From the IMG/VR virus record IMGVR_UViG_3300048883_000844, positions 1 through 33,775 of that record: a DNA stretch of 33,775 nucleotides. One strand, given 5' to 3'. The position numbers and the translations under genes were made by a program. Below, one piece after another: positions 22,132 through 29,897 of this stretch (the first letter of the stretch is position 1; the number at the start of each line of letters is the position of its first letter). Under the pieces are notes generated by a model that saw only the letters and a program-made list of their open reading frames with translations, was not told where the DNA came from and made no database searches. This stretch comes from a virus.

Positions 22132-24021
22132 CTACTCCTCTAATTTTTCAATTTTACTCGAAAGTTCCTTAATCGCTTCTACTAATAGACCGATTGTTTG
22201 ATCATACTGTAATACTTTATACTTCTCTCCATCGTCTTTCTTCAGTGGTAGTTCCTTCTCGCTTACTGCTGACGGTAATACCTTTTCAACATCTTGTGCG
22301 ATTAAACCTGCTGATTCTTTGCCATCTTCTGTGTAAGTAAACGTACAACCTTTAAGTTGGTTAACTTTTGCTAAAGCATTGGTGATAGGCATAATACCTG
22401 TTTTTAAACGCTCATCTGAAATAGTAGTTGAGTAGGCGATAATATCACCATCTGCGTGTAAGTCACCATCAGCTTCAATTCTAACACGTTCAGCAGCATT
22501 AACGAAGAATGATTGATAAAGATTATTAGTCCAACCAATATAGTCACCTGCATCTAGCCCAATATGGGTAATTGAATCCCTTAAATCAGGTTCAACTGAG
22601 AATGTCGTACCTGATATATCAAGACCAGCACCTGCTGAGTAAGTAGTGTTATCATTTGGAGCAGTTACAGTATCTGTAGTACCGTCTCCTCTATTTAAAG
22701 TAATAACACTACCTGAAATAGTCATGGCATTTGCTGAAGTTGCTAGTGCTTGTGCGGAACTTGTAGCCACTTTAGTGCCTAATGCAGTTGTTATTGTTGC
22801 GGCATAAGAAGCATCGTCCCCAATAGCTTCTGCTAATTCATTAAGAGTATCTAATGCACCAGGTGCACCACCTATTAAGTTAGTAACTGCTGTAGTAACA
22901 TATGCTGTAGAAGCAACCTGAGTACTATTAGTTGCAGAGGATGCTGTAGGTACTGTAGGAATACCTGTTATTGTAGGACTAGTTAAACTCTTATTAGTAA
23001 GAGTATCAGTTGTTGCTAATCCAACGAAAGTATCTGAAGCATTTGGAATAGTCCAAGTCCTATCTGCTGTTGGGTCTGTAATTGCTATTGTAGTTTCAAA
23101 CCCATTAGCAGTAAGTCCTTCAAATACTAAAGGGCTTGCACCTGATAGTACACCTCCAGTTAAATCTACAACACCAGTTACAGTAGCTGCATTTATTGTA
23201 GGACTCGTTAATGTCTTATTAGTCATTGTTTGAGTTCCTGTAAGAGTTCCTACAGTAGAATCAATATTAAGAGTAACTGTATTTAAAGAACCTACAGAGG
23301 CTAGCCCGGTACCTCCTGCAATAGTTAAAGATTCTGAATCTAAATCTATAGCTAGAGCACCTCCAGAATCAGCAATAAAATCCAAATCTTGTGCAGTTAC
23401 TTGAGCATCTACATAAGCCTTAATAGACTGTTGAGATGCAAGCTTTGTAGCAGAATTAGAGGACATAGTGTCTTCGTCTAGAAAAGCAGTACCTGATACT
23501 CCTGTATTTAGTACAGGACTCGTTAATGTCTTATTAGTCATTGTTTGAGTTCCTGTAAGAGTTCCTACAGTAGAATCAATATTAAGAGTAACTGTATTTA
23601 AAGAACCTACAGAGGCTAGCCCGGTACCTCCTGCAATAGTTAAAGATTCTGAATCTAAATCTATAGCTAGAGCACCTCCAGAATCAGCAATAAAATCCAA
23701 ATCTTGTGCAGTTACTTGAGCATCTACATAAGCCTTAATAGACTGTTGAGATGCAAGCTTTGTAGCAGAATTAGAGGACATAGTGTCTTCGTCTAGAAAA
23801 GCAGTACCTGATACTCCTGTATTTAGTACAGGACTCGTTAATGTCTTATTAGTCATTGTTTGAGTCGCAGTAGTACTTACATGCGGAAAGCCTGCTGCGG
23901 TTGCACCATCATGTACAATTAAAATATCCTTATCTGTATCGACGGTAACTTCACCTGCAGCTCCTGTAAACGATGCGTGACCTACTGTTGTACCTCGTCT
24001 GTGTTGTATTTGTGTTGCCAT
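22132..24021 (-). CDS. Tail fibre with C-terminal S74 intramolecular chaperone (629 aa)
   Basis: The N-terminal domain (IQHRRGTTVGHAS, GAAGEVTVDTDKDILIVHDG) is like the major-tropism-determinant N-terminal anchor. The shaft carries a repeat of 105 residues starting TMTNKTLTSPVLNTGVSG present twice with identical DNA, plus a partial third copy. The C-terminal 110 residues are a peptidase S74 chaperone (SDERLKTGIMPITNALAKVN, SAGLIAQDVEKVLP, then a coiled coil ending KIEKLEE). S74 domains promote trimerisation and cut themselves off at the conserved Ser of the T-x-S-D-E-R motif. RBS AGGAG is 9 nt upstream. Confidence 0.87.
   Translation of the reverse strand: MATQIQHRRGTTVGHASFTGAAGEVTVDTDKDILIVHDGATAAGFPHVSTTATQTMTNKTLTSPVLNTGVSGTAFLDEDTMSSNSATKLASQQSIKAYVDAQVTAQDLDFIADSGGALAIDLDSESLTIAGGTGLASVGSLNTVTLNIDSTVGTLTGTQTMTNKTLTSPVLNTGVSGTAFLDEDTMSSNSATKLASQQSIKAYVDAQVTAQDLDFIADSGGALAIDLDSESLTIAGGTGLASVGSLNTVTLNIDSTVGTLTGTQTMTNKTLTSPTINAATVTGVVDLTGGVLSGASPLVFEGLTANGFETTIAITDPTADRTWTIPNASDTFVGLATTDTLTNKSLTSPTITGIPTVPTASSATNSTQVASTAYVTTAVTNLIGGAPGALDTLNELAEAIGDDASYAATITTALGTKVATSSAQALATSANAMTISGSVITLNRGDGTTDTVTAPNDNTTYSAGAGLDISGTTFSVEPDLRDSITHIGLDAGDYIGWTNNLYQSFFVNAAERVRIEADGDLHADGDIIAYSTTISDERLKTGIMPITNALAKVNQLKGCTFTYTEDGKESAGLIAQDVEKVLPSAVSEKELPLKKDDGEKYKVLQYDQTIGLLVEAIKELSSKIEKLEE
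23201..23865. repeat. Perfect 315-bp tandem duplication plus 35-bp remnant
   Basis: Copies 23201-23515 and 23516-23830 appear identical by eye, and 23831-23865 repeats the first 35 bp of the unit. The period is exactly 105 codons, so the fibre frame is kept. Perfect identity suggests a recent duplication or very active homogenisation. Confidence 0.9.
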
Positions 24022-24033
24022 ATTTTTTTACTC

Positions 24034-25074
24034 CTAAGTCAAATCGCCAAAATCTACTGTTACAGTAGTACCTGGCAAAGCTAAATCTTGGTATGCAGTT
24101 GCACGAATTGGTTCATTTGTGAAACCTGCAGTACCTGTGTCATTTGTTAAATTTCCATAATCGCTTGTAGCATAAGCGGTTGCAGATGTTGATGCAAAAG
24201 CAGTAGGAGAAACCGAAGCAGTTGTTAAGAAGCTTCCTGATGTTAATCCATCCAAAGTATCCGCATCTAACCCTGATCCTGATCCATCTACTGTTTTGAT
24301 TGCAGTAAGAAGAGCAGAAGCAGACCCATAAGTTTCCGTAAAGGATATTGCCCCTGTGGAACTATTATACGCTACACTTCCAGAAGCGGACAAAGCCGCT
24401 CTAGATCTTGCATTCGTATAGTATAAATTAGTACTACCTTCAGACATACTATCAGTATCATGATTACTAATACTTGAAGTTGTACCGGTTACATTACCTG
24501 TTACATTACCTGTTACATTACCTGTAATAGGCCCAGAGAATGCTGTTGCAGTTAGTGTTCCTGTACCTGCATTGTAAGTTAGACCTGTATCCGACTTAGG
24601 GGCTAGATTACCAGTTGCTGACTCCCATAATCCTACGTTACAAGTTGTATCGGTTGTATCAGCAACTGTAACTGTTGTTGCAATTGAAGAAGTACCTGTT
24701 ACATTACCTGTTAAAGCACCAGTAAACGTAGTTGCATGAATCTCAGCCCATTTCTTAGAAGAAGAACCTAAGTCGTATGTATTAGTAGCATCTGGGATTA
24801 CATCAGAGTTTATTTCACCACCGATTGTAACATTATCAGTACCTGCATCACCTAAAGTGATTGTACCTCCATTTGCTGTCATTGTGCCAGTGATAACTGC
24901 GTTACCTCCGACATATAAATTTTCTTGAGTAGATATACCTCCAACAACTTGTAAAGCACCTGAAGTGCTACTAGTTGCTGTAGTAGTATTACTAATAGTT
25001 AGATTTGCGGTACTATCTACATTTATAGTAGAACCAGTATACGAATCTAGAGTATTGACTTGTAAAGTAGACAT
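24034..25074 (-). CDS. Tail fibre / structural protein (346 aa)
   Basis: The N-terminus (MSTLQVNTLDSYTGSTINVD) matches a starter domain common in marine phage fibres. The rest is beta-rich Thr/Ser/Gly shaft with three GNVT repeats and a block (GLWESATGNLAPKSDTGLTY) shared with the 746-aa fibre at 25800-28040. It also shares STSGALQVVGGISTQENLYVGG-type sequence with the 298-aa fibre at 28997. There is no S74 domain, so it may rely on another chaperone or be a trimer with its neighbours. The RBS is AGGAT. It is in a five-gene run driven from promoter M1. Confidence 0.78.
   Translation of the reverse strand: MSTLQVNTLDSYTGSTINVDSTANLTISNTTTATSSTSGALQVVGGISTQENLYVGGNAVITGTMTANGGTITLGDAGTDNVTIGGEINSDVIPDATNTYDLGSSSKKWAEIHATTFTGALTGNVTGTSSIATTVTVADTTDTTCNVGLWESATGNLAPKSDTGLTYNAGTGTLTATAFSGPITGNVTGNVTGNVTGTTSSISNHDTDSMSEGSTNLYYTNARSRAALSASGSVAYNSSTGAISFTETYGSASALLTAIKTVDGSGSGLDADTLDGLTSGSFLTTASVSPTAFASTSATAYATSDYGNLTNDTGTAGFTNEPIRATAYQDLALPGTTVTVDFGDLT
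24491..24526. repeat. Three tandem 12-bp repeats in fibre gene
   Basis: ACATTACCTGTT on the plus strand is repeated three times (last copy one base different), coding GNVT repeats on the minus strand. A matching array occurs in the 746-aa fibre. Confidence 0.8.
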
Positions 25075-25082
25075 AATTTATC

Positions 25083-25667
25083 CTATGATATGGCCATAAA
25101 TGACCCTGTTTCTAAAGTTACTGTTACGCTGGCTCCAATCTTACCAGTGCCAGACCTAGAAGCTGTGTACCCATTCTTAACTGTAATATCCGTATTTATT
25201 ACATCATTAGTAGGATTTATACTAAATCCAGTATTAAAACTCTGTGGAATTCCATTAGCATGTAAAGTACCTGGACCAATAAATACGTCTTTCCATTGTT
25301 TAGTAGCTGAGCCTAAAGACCTTATATCGTCGGTATCAGGTATAATATTAGTATCGAATCCAGACCATACAGCCGAAGCAATTTTAGCCATAGTAACAGA
25401 AGAATCTGCAACAGTGGCAGCTCCATTCTCCCATTTACTTGTAGAAGAATTATAAATTAAGGTCTGACCATTAGATACACTAGAAATAGTGGTATCGTCT
25501 AAAGAGGAGATAGCTCTAGTTGTAAGTTCTAGAATATTGCTATTTGTATCTCTTACGTACAGCTTCTTATCTGCCAAATTAATAGCAATTTCACCTGCGT
25601 CTAAGTTAGAGGTACTAGGAACGTTACTCGCCGTAGAGCTACGTTTAGGTTTGATTTTTAGGGCCAT
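25083..25667 (-). CDS. Short tail fibre with Mtd-like N-terminal anchor (194 aa)
   Basis: Residues 1-48 (IKPKRSSTASNVPSTSNLDA, GEIAINLADKKLYVRDTNSN) are an Mtd-N-like anchor paralogous to those of the 629- and 746-aa fibres. A linker helix-turn (SSLDDTTISSVSNGQTLIYN, with SSTSKWENG) and a beta-rich C-terminal head follow. It is the first gene after promoter M1. AAGGAG precedes ATG 25667, downstream of a hairpin in the leader. The length suggests an adaptor or short side fibre rather than a long shaft. Confidence 0.77.
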   Translation of the reverse strand: MALKIKPKRSSTASNVPSTSNLDAGEIAINLADKKLYVRDTNSNILELTTRAISSLDDTTISSVSNGQTLIYNSSTSKWENGAATVADSSVTMAKIASAVWSGFDTNIIPDTDDIRSLGSATKQWKDVFIGPGTLHANGIPQSFNTGFSINPTNDVINTDITVKNGYTASRSGTGKIGASVTVTLETGSFMAIS

Positions 25668-25707
25668 CTGGCTCTCCTTATATCCTGCTATATAGCTGGA
25701 GCTCTGA

Positions 25708-25725
25708 AGGGCCTATCTAGGCCCT
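25708..25725 (-). promoter_or_regulatory. Leader hairpin of the M1 transcript
   Basis: AGGGCCTA-TC-TAGGCCCT, an 8-bp self-complementary stem, lies between promoter M1 and the Shine-Dalgarno of the 194-aa gene. It has no T run after it in either direction, so a terminator is unlikely; an mRNA-stabilising or translation-control stem fits better. It is partly a DNA palindrome as well. Confidence 0.6.
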
Positions 25726-25761
25726 ATTTAGAGTTTTGAATTTTTTGTTCAATATGGGGTA

Positions 25762-25790
25762 ATTATACCAAAGTTGAACAATTTTGTCAA
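25762..25790 (-). promoter_or_regulatory. Consensus sigma70 promoter M1
   Basis: On the minus strand TTGACA (25790-25785), a 17-bp spacer and TATAAT (25767-25762). Inverted repeat arms TTGAACAA (25774-25781, in the spacer) and TTGTTCAA (25745-25752, near the expected start site) flank the -10 box and could bind a dimeric repressor or activator. It drives the fibre genes leftwards. Confidence 0.9.
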
Positions 25791-25799
25791 GGGGTAAAT

Positions 25800-28040
25800 T
25801 TAGTAGGTACCGCCATCTAAAGTAGTAGTCCATTCAGGTGCCGTAGCCCCTGAGTTCATAGATAATATTTGACCTGCTGTACCTTTATTAAGCTTAGACA
25901 TTGCAGTAGCTCCAGAAGCATATACTATATCACCAGCTGTATAACCAGTAAAACCTGTTCCACCTTTATTAACTGCAATAGCATTTGCACTCCAGGTACC
26001 AGAAGTAACAATACCTAATGTAACGAGTGCTGCTTGCCCTGGCCAAGCTGTATCAATAGCCATACTATTTGCACTAACTGTAATACCTGTACTACCGATA
26101 ACATCCAAAGTACTACCGGTTTTAGTCATACCAGCTCCGGCAGTTATCTGTCCAGTACCTGAAAATTGAGAGAATGCAATACTTGTAGAGCCTACAGTAA
26201 TAGAACCATTGGTTGATAGTACAAAGCCTGAATCAGCATTTGCAGTACCTTCTTCAACAAAAGTAAATGCTCCACCTGTAACTTCTGAATTTGCATCAAA
26301 GTCCGTGGCTCTTGTTGGTGCGCCGGAAGCATTGACAGTATAGACACCATTTTCTGAACCTGTTGACTGGTTCTTAATTAATATACGATCATTTGTAGCA
26401 AGTGTAACACCATCCACTGTAGATGAATTAGCAAATGCTGAAGCTAAAGTTCCGCTTGCTGTAGTAGCAACACGAACTGAATCCTTAACATCTAAGCCGG
26501 TTTTAACTGCATCAACGTATGCTTTAGTAGCTGCGTCTTGGTCAGCTGTAGGATCAGTAACATTAGTAATCTTGTTAGAACCCATTGAAACTGTTTGAGA
26601 GGCTGCAATAGTTAATCCATTTAAATCACCAACTGAAGTAACGTTTGCCTGTGCTGCGGTCTGTAGCGTACCTGTTACATTAGTAGCAGTAATATCTCCA
26701 GAACCTAAATTAATATCTTTACTGCCATCTACAACTAAAGCTTTAGAAGCTGTTGCAGTACCAGCAGTAACACCTAATTCGGTTGCCCCTACTACATCAG
26801 ATTGAATAGCTGATGTAGCTGTTACATTTCCTGAACCATCAAATGAAGCGGAGGTCCAAACGACATCTCCTGTCATACCAATAGTTCTACCAGTTGCTAA
26901 AGCGGTTGTAGTAGCTGCAAGACCTGTACAAGACCCTGAAGATCCAGAGGTATCACCAGTTACATTACCTGTAAGTGGTCCAACAATTGCTGTTGCAGTT
27001 AATGTTCCTGTGCCCGCATTATATGTTAAACCTCCATCTGACTTAGGAGCTAGGTTACCAGTTGCTGATTCCCATAATCCTACACTACATGTTGTATCTG
27101 TTGTGTCCGCAACTGTAACTGTTGTTGCAATTGAAGAAGTACCTGTTACGTTACCTGTTACATTACCTGTTACATTACCTGTTAAAGCAGCTGTTACTGT
27201 TCCTGCAGTAAAGTCTCCGGAAGAGTCTCTAGCTACAAGAGTAGAAGCCGTATTAGCATTTGTAGCATTAGATGTTACAGTAAATGTTCCACCTTCAGCA
27301 CTTAAAGATCCTGATAAACCAACACCTGCAACAGCACCAACACCTACATAATTACCTGTAGTATCCGTACCTAAAGCAACTGAATTTGCTTGAATAGTAG
27401 TAACACCTGCTGAAGTAATAAGTACATCTCCAGACATTGCTACGCCTTCCCAAGAATCTCCATCAGCAATCATTAAGTTACCGGCAGTCTCTGTATTAGC
27501 TCCTGTTCCTACATTATCTAAATCGCCTATAGTAGTAGCACCTAGGTACTTAGCCGCAATTTTCTTATATGCGGTGGCTGAGTTATCATAGATAAGTACA
27601 AAATCATTGTCTCCATCTGGATTCGCCGCTAATGCTGTTTGCCCTGTGATAACATCTGTATGTACCATTGCTTTCTGTACAGTATTACTACCAATAGTAG
27701 CTGCTAGTGTACCACTAGCTAAGTTTGTTAATGTAACAGAACCTGATAAATCTCCACTTAGAGTAATTACTGGATCTGATGTTACTGCTAAAGCTAAAAC
27801 TCCGGCTCCTGCAGCTCCATCTGTATATGTTGCGCTAATTCCAGTATGAGAACCACCAGTAATTAAAGCTGCTGCCTCATCTTGAATTGCTTCCTTACCA
27901 CCGATAGTATGAATACCACTACTAGATTTTCCGATATAAAGCTCTTGCTTAAATTCATTATAAGCTAATTCGCCTTCTGATAGTGTAGGTGCACCTGAAC
28001 TGGAATTCAGAGCTCTTTTGATTTTTATTGTATTTGCCAT
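25800..28040 (-). CDS. Large tail fibre protein (746 aa)
   Basis: The N-terminal anchor (MANTIKIKRALNSSSGAP, LSEGELAYNEFKQELYIGKS) is the Mtd-N-like type. A long beta-rich shaft holds four GNVT-coding 12-bp repeats, a fibre repeat unit (NKITNVTDPTADQDAATKAY), and VDGVTLATNDRILIKNQSTG followed by SENGVYTVNASG, which is the recurrent tail-fibre repeat found in many Caudoviricetes fibres. The last residues read WTTTLDGGTY, a C-terminal end resembling that of the 156-aa protein (VTLNGGYF). No chaperone domain is present. The GGAGG 10 nt upstream of ATG 28040 lies in the end of the previous gene. Confidence 0.85.
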   Translation of the reverse strand: MANTIKIKRALNSSSGAPTLSEGELAYNEFKQELYIGKSSSGIHTIGGKEAIQDEAAALITGGSHTGISATYTDGAAGAGVLALAVTSDPVITLSGDLSGSVTLTNLASGTLAATIGSNTVQKAMVHTDVITGQTALAANPDGDNDFVLIYDNSATAYKKIAAKYLGATTIGDLDNVGTGANTETAGNLMIADGDSWEGVAMSGDVLITSAGVTTIQANSVALGTDTTGNYVGVGAVAGVGLSGSLSAEGGTFTVTSNATNANTASTLVARDSSGDFTAGTVTAALTGNVTGNVTGNVTGTSSIATTVTVADTTDTTCSVGLWESATGNLAPKSDGGLTYNAGTGTLTATAIVGPLTGNVTGDTSGSSGSCTGLAATTTALATGRTIGMTGDVVWTSASFDGSGNVTATSAIQSDVVGATELGVTAGTATASKALVVDGSKDINLGSGDITATNVTGTLQTAAQANVTSVGDLNGLTIAASQTVSMGSNKITNVTDPTADQDAATKAYVDAVKTGLDVKDSVRVATTASGTLASAFANSSTVDGVTLATNDRILIKNQSTGSENGVYTVNASGAPTRATDFDANSEVTGGAFTFVEEGTANADSGFVLSTNGSITVGSTSIAFSQFSGTGQITAGAGMTKTGSTLDVIGSTGITVSANSMAIDTAWPGQAALVTLGIVTSGTWSANAIAVNKGGTGFTGYTAGDIVYASGATAMSKLNKGTAGQILSMNSGATAPEWTTTLDGGTY
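26988..27188. repeat. Segment shared with the 346-aa fibre, with four 12-bp repeats
   Basis: Bases 26988-27152 match 24541-24721 closely but not perfectly, coding the same GLWESATGNLAPKSD block. The array 27141-27188 holds four units of ACCTGTTACATT with minor changes. It marks recombination or duplication between neighbouring fibre genes. Confidence 0.75.
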
Positions 28041-28511
28041 TTAAAAGTAACCTCCATTTAAAGTTACATCAGTGTACTCTGAAGTACCTGAACTTTCCGA
28101 TAGTTGTGCATCTAGGGTTATTTCTTCCCAAGTTGTATTTCTATAAACCATTAGTTTATTATCGGTTGTGTTATACCATAAATCCCCTTCTTGGAGATTT
28201 GCGTCTGCAGTAGCCGGAGCTGCTGATTGTACGAATTTTTGATCCGCTAATTCATGCAAAGCATCTTGCATATTTGTTGATGTAATTGTACCTACAGGAG
28301 TAAAAGTAATACCTGCAGCCGAGCCAGAAGCTTCCGAAGCTACTTCAGCTATAGCAGCTTGAATGTTGGTTGCGCTAATAGTTCCTGTGGGCGTAAATGC
28401 AATATCTCCTGCATCTCCAACTGCTACAGAATTAGTAGTTACAATTACCTCATCTGAAGTAACTGTAATATTATTTCCTGTAGTTTCAGTAATAGATACA
28501 ATTACACTCAT
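28041..28511 (-). CDS. Fibre-adjacent structural protein with duplicated motif (156 aa)
   Basis: Thr/Ile-rich beta sequence. One motif is repeated: IAFTPTGTISATNIQAAIAE and ITFTPVGTITSTNMQDALHE, the common tail-fibre 'F.P.GTI.ATN.Q.AI' repeat. A C-terminal LQEGDLWYNTTDNKLMVYRN is a typical fibre 'GDLWYDT' anchor. It ends one base before the next gene's ATG and overlaps the preceding gene by 4 nt, so the three are translated together. Probably a fibre base or connector. Confidence 0.77.
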   Translation of the reverse strand: MSVIVSITETTGNNITVTSDEVIVTTNSVAVGDAGDIAFTPTGTISATNIQAAIAEVASEASGSAAGITFTPVGTITSTNMQDALHELADQKFVQSAAPATADANLQEGDLWYNTTDNKLMVYRNTTWEEITLDAQLSESSGTSEYTDVTLNGGYF

Positions 28512-28846
28512 GAGGTAACTCCTGCACTAATTGTAGCTCTTCCTTGTATAAGTCTGGTTACAACCCCTGCTCCCGAAGTTATTTCTACATCGTATATGTA
28601 CTCAATAGCAGCATCTAAAAGTGCTGTCTGTGCAGCCGTAAGAGATAGTAGAAACTTACCTTGTGCTGCGGTAACCACACCTGCAGTTACAGATACTGGA
28701 TTATCGTCATAATGAGACTTTGCCAACTTTGCAGCAAAAGTATACCCAGTTAAATTCAGGTCAACACCTGCTGAAGAGTCTACGGCTAAGCTTAGGGACC
28801 AAGTACTACCTTGTTCAATACTTATATTGTATGTGCCTGCTGCCAT
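28508..28846 (-). CDS. Small structural protein, Ig/BppU-N-like (112 aa)
   Basis: Beta-sandwich-like sequence (SIEQGSTWSLSLAVDSS, LTGYTFAAKLAKSH, GKFLLSLTAAQTALLDA, YIYDVEITSGAGVVTRLIQG) resembles the small domain of phage baseplate/fibre-anchoring proteins such as the N-terminal part of BppU-type proteins. This is a match by pattern memory, not by search. First gene of the M2 unit, with AAGGAA before ATG 28846 and a 4-nt overlap with the next gene. It likely links fibres to the tail tip. Confidence 0.65.
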   Translation of the reverse strand: MAAGTYNISIEQGSTWSLSLAVDSSAGVDLNLTGYTFAAKLAKSHYDDNPVSVTAGVVTAAQGKFLLSLTAAQTALLDAAIEYIYDVEITSGAGVVTRLIQGRATISAGVTS

Positions 28847-28876
28847 AATAAATTCCTTATTAAAAACCTTGCACAG

Positions 28877-28892
28877 ACGGCTTTCCAGCCGT
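28877..28892 (-). promoter_or_regulatory. Leader hairpin of the M2 transcript
   Basis: ACGGCT-TTCC-AGCCGT, a 6-bp stem with a tetraloop, sits between promoter M2 and the first fibre gene. Like the M1 leader stem it has no following T run. The two leaders share this layout though not the sequence. Confidence 0.6.
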
Positions 28893-28955
28893 AAGCGCTA
28901 TATACTTGTTAAAAGGTGTACACTAAATTATTTTAATGACCTTTTCTTATTAACT

Positions 28956-28984
28956 ATTATATCAAATTCCATCAAAAAAGTCAA
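28956..28984 (-). promoter_or_regulatory. Sigma70 promoter M2
   Basis: On the minus strand TTGACT (28984-28979), a 17-bp spacer and TATAAT (28961-28956). It lies in the 150-bp gap between the 298-aa fibre gene and the structural genes it drives. Confidence 0.9.
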
Positions 28985-28996
28985 GACATAAATTTT

Positions 28997-29893
28997 TTAT
29001 GCACCTTGTAATTCTTTTATCTGTACTGCCTGCTTTTCGACCATATCTTTCAACTCTTTAATTGCTTCGATATAAAGTGAATGCAAAGCATCATATTCTA
29101 CAGTTTTGTATAGAGTATCTTCATCACCTGTTTGTAGAGGTAACTTTTTCTCTCTAATTGCCTGAGGCAATACTTTTTCTACATCTTGTGCTATTACTCC
29201 TGCACTACGTTGTCCATTATTCTTACGAGTAAACTCAACGCCTTTTAGTTTAGTAACTTTATCTAATGCATTAGTTACTGTAGTAATACCTGTCTTTAAT
29301 CTTTCGTCAGAGATAGTAGTAGAATATGCGACAACATCGCCATCAGCGTGAAAATCGCCATCTGCTTCCATACGGAATTTATTAAGATTATTAATATAGA
29401 AGTCTGTCTGAGCATTATTAGTCCAAGAAATATAATCAGTACTATCTAATCCTACTTTAGGGCCAGTAATAATACCAGTTACTGCTAATGTACCTCCCAC
29501 TGTTGCATTCGAAGTTACGGCTAATCCAGTACCAGAGGATTTAGCACATGTTACTAATCCTGTACTAGTAGTTACTCCCCCAATATACAAATTTTCCTGC
29601 GTTGATACCCCTCCTGTAACTTTAAGAGCACCAGTCGTACTACTAGTAGCTGAAGTAGCATTAGTTAGAGCTAGTGCGGCTGAAGTATCTATACCTACTT
29701 GAGCGAATGCAGACCCACTATATACCTTTAGAGTAGTATTTGCAGTATCGTAAAAAAGCTGCCCAGCTACTAAAGAAGTAGTAGGTGCTGTTGCTGCACT
29801 ATTACTACTTTTAATGGCAGTTAGTGCGTTGTTTAAATCCGAGCGGGTTGCTGGGAATGATTGATTTGCTATGCTATAGTCGTGTGTTGCCAT
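28997..29893 (-). CDS. Tail fibre with S74 chaperone (298 aa)
   Basis: The N-terminus (MATHDYSIANQSFPATRSDL, NNALTAIKSSN) is a distinct short fibre starter. A shaft repeats TGALKVTGGVSTQENLYIGG, similar to part of the 346-aa fibre. The C-terminal 110 residues are an S74 chaperone (AYSTTISDERLKTGITTVTN, SAGVIAQDVEKVLPQAI) and end in a coiled coil. The chaperone is a paralogue of the one at 22132. RBS AGGAT. It is the last gene before promoter M2 and so belongs to the J transcription unit. Confidence 0.85.
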   Translation of the reverse strand: MATHDYSIANQSFPATRSDLNNALTAIKSSNSAATAPTTSLVAGQLFYDTANTTLKVYSGSAFAQVGIDTSAALALTNATSATSSTTGALKVTGGVSTQENLYIGGVTTSTGLVTCAKSSGTGLAVTSNATVGGTLAVTGIITGPKVGLDSTDYISWTNNAQTDFYINNLNKFRMEADGDFHADGDVVAYSTTISDERLKTGITTVTNALDKVTKLKGVEFTRKNNGQRSAGVIAQDVEKVLPQAIREKKLPLQTGDEDTLYKTVEYDALHSLYIEAIKELKDMVEKQAVQIKELQGA

Positions 29894-29897
29894 AATT

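Noticed and set aside
24491-27188. CRISPR-like short repeats
   Set aside because: The 12-bp units are contiguous, without spacers, in frame and coding GNVT; they are fibre repeats.
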